Shown here in pieces: positions 58,293 through 64,000 of a stretch of 64,000 nucleotides of DNA. This stretch comes from Topomyia yanbarensis (taxonomy: Eukaryota; Arthropoda; Insecta; Diptera; Culicidae): positions 10,555,343-10,619,342 of the forward strand of contig NC_080671.1 of the NCBI RefSeq assembly GCF_030247195.1. The letters are read 5' to 3'. A model generated the notes under the pieces. It made no database searches. It was given only the letters and a program-made list of their open reading frames with translations, and was not told the origin of the DNA. The translations under genes were made by a program, and so were the position numbers. How positions within the stretch are numbered: the stretch's first letter is position 1; the number at the start of each line of letters is the position of its first letter.

Positions 58293-58953
58293 TTAGACCT
58301 CTCCACATTTTGAAAAAGTTTTGAAGCTCAAATTTTTGTTCTAGGTGTGAATTTAAAAGCTTTTGCCAAAAATGGCTTAATTCGGATATGATTTAGAGGT
58401 GTCTCCAATCAAAAATCGTGTTTTTGCTATGTTTCCATAGGAAGATCACTTACACTCTGATTTAATAGGCCCTATATTCCCACATATCATCAAAGGTTGT
58501 TCCTTAGACATATCTTAACATGATTTAACAGGTGGACATAGCTCTAATCGCAATATAAAATTTGTTAACTGGATTTTCATATAGAAAAGTATATCAAAAC
58601 CAAGGAAAATTAGTAGTATTTTTTCTTGGTTTTGGTACTCCAAAACCAAAAAATAAAAATCCAATTAAAAAATTTTCTATTCCGATTAGAGCTATGTTCA
58701 CCTGTTACATCATGTTAAGATATGTCTAAGGAACAACCTTTGATGATATGTGGGCATATAGGGCCTATTAAATCAGAGTGTAAGTGATCTTCCTATGAAA
58801 ACATAGCAAAACACGATTTTTGATTGGAGACACCTCTAAATCATGTCCGAATTAAGCCATTTTTGGCAAAAGTTCTTAAATTCACACCTAGAACAAAAAT
58901 TAGAGCTGACCCATGTATATTTCAAAACTTTTTCAAAATGTGAAGAGGTCTAA
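58293..58953. mobile_element. 661-bp palindromic MITE with 6-bp TSD
   Basis: The ends ttagacctct and the inverse agaggtctaa are flanked by ggtaca at 58287-58292 and 58954-58959. The arms, each about 290 bases, are nearly perfect over words such as cttacactctgatttaatag and ggttgttccttagacatatc. A loop of about 50 bases remains. No coding capacity. Confidence 0.9.
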
Positions 58954-58959
58954 GGTACA

Positions 58960-59345
58960 TCTCGTGAACGGCTGCGGGTCGCTGGCATGAAAGGTGGCGT
59001 CTGATACCGACCGGAACTTTGCACAATTGACGATGAGCTGGAATCGAAGATCATTTCGGTGCTGGAAGGTTTCGAAATAGAAGGATACTTGCTACAGTAG
59101 GTAGTTTGGAAGACCCTTTTTCCACTTCCGCACACTGGACCGGGACGACTGGTAAACGCTGGTCGTACAGCCCGGAGGCCGCTGTAACCTATTGACGAAA
59201 TCTATCCCGTCTCTGCTGGTCGATGTTAAATTCGCGAACCAGCACTCCAGTTGGCCAAGTAGAAGCAATGAGTGCCACGTCCTTCAGTTCATTTGGAAGC
59301 TCGACTCCGGATGGAAACAAAATTGAGTTTCGTGAGATCAGTATC
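58960..59345 (-). pseudogene. Jockey-like LINE ORF1 C-terminal relict
   Basis: On the minus strand: GVELPNELKDVALIASTWP then GVLVREFN near 59310-59235, and a Ser-rich stretch. It lies upstream of the ORF2 relict in the element's orientation, separated by the 661-bp MITE. The phrase caccacaggaccgggacg (58138) and its variant at 59132 recur on either side, so some local duplication is present. Confidence 0.5.
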
Positions 59346-62300
59346 AGACTTCAGGTTGTAATTCTGTCAGCATAATTCAAGATCCTGCCAAAAAAATAAA
59401 TGTTTTTCTACCTATGAAGTCAAATTCGATTTTCTTATTCTCGTTTTCAGTTTAACATATAGGTATTTTTAATATTTGTTTTGCTAGTTGTGCCTTGGAT
59501 TGAATTCAGGTGAACTGTTGACCTAAAAATAATCATGGCTTTCGAAAATATGAGTGTTCGAAAAGTATAGCAGTATTTTATAGACTTTATTTACACTCAA
59601 TTAAATTAACATTTGTATTAACTGCGTACAGTCTTTTACGTGAATTTATTAGAATCGTACTGAAATTATCACTCATTGGTTTTATCTGGCATATTCCCCT
59701 TCCACTGATTTTGTTTCTTCCATGCGTGGAGAAATTCCAAGCTAATGTAGATTTAATATACATGCGATGACGAGAAATTATGTTGCTTGCTGATCGAAGA
59801 TATGCAGTTCAGTATTCAATGCATTGGCACACGTGCGCACTGCACATCACACTCCACAGCAAAGCTCCATTCACCGACCCTTGAAAATGACAACATATAC
59901 CTACCTACCGGTGTAAGGCAATATAGAAATAAAAAAGTAATAATTTTTTTGATTTACGTTTATTGCTGCGCGGTTGCCGGCTACGACCCACGGACAACAT
60001 TCACCCGGTCAACCGGAATCGAAATTCACTGCTCCAATAAAGCCACATTATTAATTGCTTCATTCACAGTACCGAACGCGCCGCAGCAGGCTCTGCTTGG
60101 TGCAAAATCTCGATCTTGTGGACACTGGCAAAATGGCTTCTAATTAGCAAGCTGATATTTAATTGATTCCATCCGTGGCGGTGTCCAGCTGGAATGCGTT
60201 GGATGACTTCAAACCGGACGGAATCGAATCGATTTGGAATTAGGCTTCGTTCATCCAGTTTTTGCTCCGGTCCATTCAAGATCCAACTTCGAAAATTGGC
60301 TATTTGCAATCCATGCAATTACTTTGCATTAATCCATATCCTGTTCACTTTGCTAACACATAGTTCTAATTACAGCGGCAGCCGACAGTCTTCGATTAAA
60401 CTTACATCTCAAAGCAGGATGGCACCCTCATGCGTTCCCAGCTTAATTTTGCAATTTGTGTTCGGTACATTGAATTTCCATTACCGGCCTAGCTAGCATG
60501 GACGCAAAGTTTACCTTGCACTTAAAGCCAATGACAAGTAGTTGCCTATATAATTACAACTAGATGACTTAGATTAAACGTCTACATTAGTGTCTTTGCT
60601 GCCGTGCGGCCAAGATCAATGACCACGTCTGCAGAAGCCGGATGATCCTAATCTATTAGAAGGTATCAGCTCTTCGGAACTGGTGCTGGTGACACTAGCT
60701 GCCGCTCGCGGGATTCCCACGGCATATAAATTGAGTTTTAACTCTCGACGCAGATGCAATGCCATGGTACTACACTCTACCACGGAACTTGGCTATAAAA
60801 ATCTCAGTTAGCCATAGAATTCTCAGTTGATCTTAAGCGCACAGAACAGCTGCACTGCAACTGATTGTACTGACGTAATGTATCTTTACTGGTTGGAGTT
60901 CGAAACCATCGTTGTATCTAGGCACTACTAGACCTTACGCAGAATCTCAGATCGCAAAACTTATCCAGTTGAATCGATGCCCTGTCATAACATTTCTGTT
61001 CATTACTTACGTAGAAGAAGCTACCCAGAACGAGTAAGTTGTACCGTTTGGTTGACATGGGCGAACATTTTGCTACCTTGCTCCTCTTACTTCGATGCTA
61101 TTTTCACAACTAAAGAACAAGTGTCAGAATCGAACAGTAGGCTTGATGTTACACCCGCACATTTTTGAAATAGAATGTGCTCTGTTTTTTCAATGTAGGA
61201 TGAGGAAAAATGCTTCAAGTTGAGGTTTCGCAACACACTTTGATCTGATTTTTACCTTTCATCAATTTAGTTTCACGAAAAAGTTGTTTTAATAACAACA
61301 CGCCATGCCTTATAAAGACTAAATAATCCAAAAGTGAACCGAATTAAAATGAAATCCCGCTGGAAAAACTGAACTATAAAAACTGATCATTAAACCCAAC
61401 CAGCAACCACACACTGCACCCATGATTTCCAATATGGCAATATATAGGTCATAAAATCAGCTCAAATGTTCGCCCGAACTAAGAACTGGAACCCGGCTGA
61501 CGGACGGTGATGGTCTGCCTGGGAAGGCAGGCTGATGGCGCTGCCGGGTTTAGTTTATGTTCGCAAATTACTTCCATTACCGTACGTAGTTACTCGCGAA
61601 TAAGTTTTTTTTGTGCACAAAATAAATTTGAAATTCGTTCAATATAATTTTTTGTTTTATTGCTACCCTCTGGTGCTCTCGATCGGTTTAAGCGAATCAT
61701 GACGGTATGGACCTGTGCCATCGGAAATCGAACATTAACCTACTTGAAATATTAATTAAAATTAAAAAAATATTGCCCGTTTCACTCCAAGTAGGGTCAT
61801 CACAAGAGGGTGAACGCCCCTTGAAAGAATTATAAAAGTTAACGCCCCATGTCCTGCAAGTCTTTGGAACATCTTTTTATTTATTATAAGTGATAAGTGA
61901 GAAGACTACCATGTGACGCGCATTTTAATCACAGTTCTAAAGAATGTAATGCTCCAATTTGCTGTGAAATTAGCAATAAAAACCAGAAAATTGGCTCTCT
62001 CGCACGGGACAAGGCCACTAAACATGTCCGTCCGCAAAATGAACCATAAAAGCGGATTTAATGTTGTAATTAAACTGTGATAAGATTGTTTATTTTTTGT
62101 TCACATGTTTCGCTGCATAACACATGGCGGCCATGTGTCCGATTTGTGGGCGTCGTGGCGAATTGTGTCGCTTCATTCGTGATGGAAGTCAGTCAAAATA
62201 AGAAAAGCAATTCATCACGCTCTTCGGGTCGGCCCTGCTGGATTTGATACGCCACTGTGGGTGGCCAATTTCGTGCACGAGCCGCATATGACTCGCTGGT

Positions 62301-62755
62301 TCGCTTCATTGATAAAAATCACGAAGCTATGTCTCAACATTATTGCGACTGGTTTTGATGTAGGACTGCGTTTTTGTTTTCGATACGGAGGAGAACTTTG
62401 AAAATAATACTAAAATGTTGTATACCGAAAAGTGATTAGGTTTTGAACGCTCATAGTTCAGCCATTTAACGATTAATTTTCAAAATGTTTTGCCCATATC
62501 ACTAATACTCTAAAAAAGGATTAAAATAGGTCAAACTATGGCATTTAAAATTTGAAAAATGTAAAACATTGTCAAGATAGCAGTCGTATTAGAGCAGATT
62601 AATTTGTATGAAGTCTAAAAAGCAACCTTTCCCACGAAGACATGAGCCCATCTTAAATTTCTAGCCGCCGTACTTTAAAAGGTAGCTTTTTTTCTCGAAA
62701 ACAGCATTTAGCACCTTTTCGTGTACTGAGGGAATTTCTAGAGTCTGGTGCTATT
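59346..62755. other. Long stretch without recognised gene
   Basis: About 3.4 kb, more mixed in composition than the transposon-rich parts. No repeat pairs, TIRs or splice-consistent exons were found. A short hairpin (ctgcctgggaaggcag, 61516-61531) is the only structure noted. It may be intron or intergenic DNA of the gene at the right edge. Confidence 0.4.
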
Positions 62756-63040
62756 AAATTAGACCTTGTGTTGCATGCTGTTCTTTGCAATGAAGTTCTC
62801 TGCCTGTGCTAAACTTCTAAACGTGATCAAAACACAGATTTTAACGTGGTGCAGCTGAATGTACGTAACTTCAGCGAGATTAAGCTCCATTTTAACTGTT
62901 CCACTTCCTGAACTGTGGGTCTAACACAAGTTTTCTTAAAGTCGATCGAAATCGTGTTATCCTGTGGCACGGGCACTTTTGTTTCATTTGGCAAACTCAT
63001 TTCACTCCGCAGCCGGGGGCAACGATACAATTTGTTTGTG
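62756..63040 (-). pseudogene. Gag-like ORF1 relict, copy 3 (N-terminal scrap)
   Basis: Minus-strand text FKKTCVRPTVQEVEQ, then IQLHHVK-like and LAQAENFIAKNSMQHKV, corresponding to the RRM-like start of the same ORF1 type as at 31560. Several frame changes. Confidence 0.5.
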
Positions 63041-63301
63041 CACTGATATAGAACAAAAGCTGGCTTGATTCACTGGTGCCTATAGCCTGCTATAGCGTAG
63101 TGATTTTTTTGCTTCTGCTTTTTGCGAGGTCACCAGATAGACAGAATATTTATCATGTATGTACCTAGTAGTGGCTGCCAAACTTCGTTCACCGATGGGG
63201 AAATTTTACTATTTAGTAGAATATCACTGAAGTATCCGGGCTGAGGAAAACTTCGCCATCAAAGTGGAATGTTTAGAAGAAATAAACAAGAGGTTCTTAA
63301 A

Positions 63302-63898
63302 TCAGACAATAAAGCAGGTAGAAAATATGTTGGTAGGAGAATAAAAGCTACCAGCGCAACCATCACCCAAGCTTAGAAGCACAATATCATACTTTTCCAT
63401 CGTCGTCGTCTCGTTCCAAAAACCTCTCTGCAGATTGTTTCTATATTCCTTGGCTCCGCCGGTGTCATCCATATTAAATGTGTTGACCGCTGAGCAATGA
63501 AAATTGGGTTGGTTATTGAACTGGGGTCTGCAGGCATAGTGGTTTACAATAAACATTCTGTGATTTGTGTAATCAGCTAATGTCTCATAACCTAGAAACT
63601 ATCACAAAACACGTTCTTTACTACGATAGATAAAACCAGACTAACACTGAAGGTGTTAGATCATCCAGATAGTTAGCGCAGACACACGAATCACAAACTG
63701 CACCAAGCATAATACCTACCTGATATCCGAAAGCAGATAAAACTCCGATGAACGTTGTCTAGACATGTAGTGCGAGTGCCAAATGGACACTTCCGGAGCA
63801 AAACCCACATTGCCGTCGAAATTAGATTGTGGTCGCCTAAAACTGATCAAGCTGGCCATGTACAATGCCTTCGGATATTGTTCGGAAAAGCGTTGTAT
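63302..63898 (-). CDS. Unidentified host gene, two exons (partial)
   Basis: Exon 63898-63720 follows an acceptor (cactacag) and ends at AG/GTAGGT. It encodes IQRFSEQYPKALYMASLISF, then NFDGNVGFAPEVSIWHSHYM and SSEFYLLSDI. The next exon starts at 63557 after aaatcacag and completes the split codon (AG+A, Arg) in frame. It gives MFIVNHYACRPQFNNQPNFH, then AVNTFNMDDTGGAKEYRNNL and GFWNETTTMEK. The intron is 162 bp. The frame runs to a stop at 63304-63302, but a plausible donor (AA/GTATGA) follows MEK, so the last ~27 residues may be intronic. Upstream exons lie beyond the window. Amino-acid use is protein-like, with potential N-glycosylation (NET). I do not recognise the family. Confidence 0.65.
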
Positions 63899-64000
63899 CT
63901 GTAGTGTTTGGCAGACAGCTTAAAAGTATAAAAATAAGTAAATTGTTTTGTTGTGTACATGATTGCTGTATCGAAAAAAAACAATTCTCTAATAACTGTC
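63899..64000 (-). other. Intron upstream of the right-edge exon
   Basis: T-rich on the minus strand leading to the acceptor at 63900-63899; the sequence continues outside the window. Confidence 0.55.

Overview
The window is eukaryotic nuclear DNA from a repeat-rich dipteran genome, most likely a culicine mosquito. The basis is short introns (56-66 bp) with canonical GT/AG sites, dense MITEs with long GT/CA microsatellites, tRNA-derived SINEs, R1-, I- and Jockey-type non-LTR retrotransposons, and a single-exon insect-like uroporphyrinogen-III synthase. The genus is inferred from repeat style, not proven. No prokaryotic operon, CRISPR array, rRNA or free-standing tRNA gene was seen.

Host genes. 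(1) An intact uroporphyrinogen-III synthase lies on + at 8859-9614. (2) A type I membrane protein with a CUB domain is on -, from the start codon at 51127 to a stop at 30499. Four exons (51127-49362) encode the signal peptide, acidic stalk, CUB domain and transmembrane helix. The apparent stop after the membrane segment lies inside a strong splice donor, and three exons 18.3 kb away (31050-30499) continue in matching phase as a cytoplasmic tail. The model is 622 residues in seven exons. (3) Two phase-compatible exons of an unidentified gene lie on - at 63898-63302; the gene runs off the right edge.

Layout. 1-8.8 kb: MITEs and palindromes (a ~490-bp nested palindrome, a hAT-like element with 8-bp TSD, several TIR elements) and a 183-bp AT microsatellite. 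8.86-9.6 kb: UROS. 10.3-14.06 kb: decayed R1-like element. 14.1-16.9 kb: AT-rich minisatellite interrupted by a TTAA-type MITE that itself holds a truncated LINE tail. 17-22.3 kb: SINEs, MITEs and a TIR element with internal tandem repeats. 22,326-28,475: an apparent 6.15-kb hAT-like element with 8-bp TSD carrying a broken R1-like retrotransposon, in turn hit by a SINE, a TIR element and a small hAT MITE. 30.5-51.1 kb: the CUB gene, whose large intron holds gag-like relicts, a TTAA MITE, a Tc1-like relict with doubled inverted repeats, a tandem triplicated MITE, a nearly intact I-like LINE with 13-bp TSD, and a three-arm foldback array. 53.5-59.4 kb: a LINE fragment, a ~144-bp tandem array with four-unit higher-order periodicity, and a decayed Jockey-like element split by a 661-bp palindromic MITE. 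59.4-64 kb: mostly non-repetitive sequence with no recognised gene until the right-edge exons.

The window is a layered record of transposition around a few host genes. Several target sites are good enough to give insertion order, and two insertions can be subtracted in silico to regain an interrupted reading frame.
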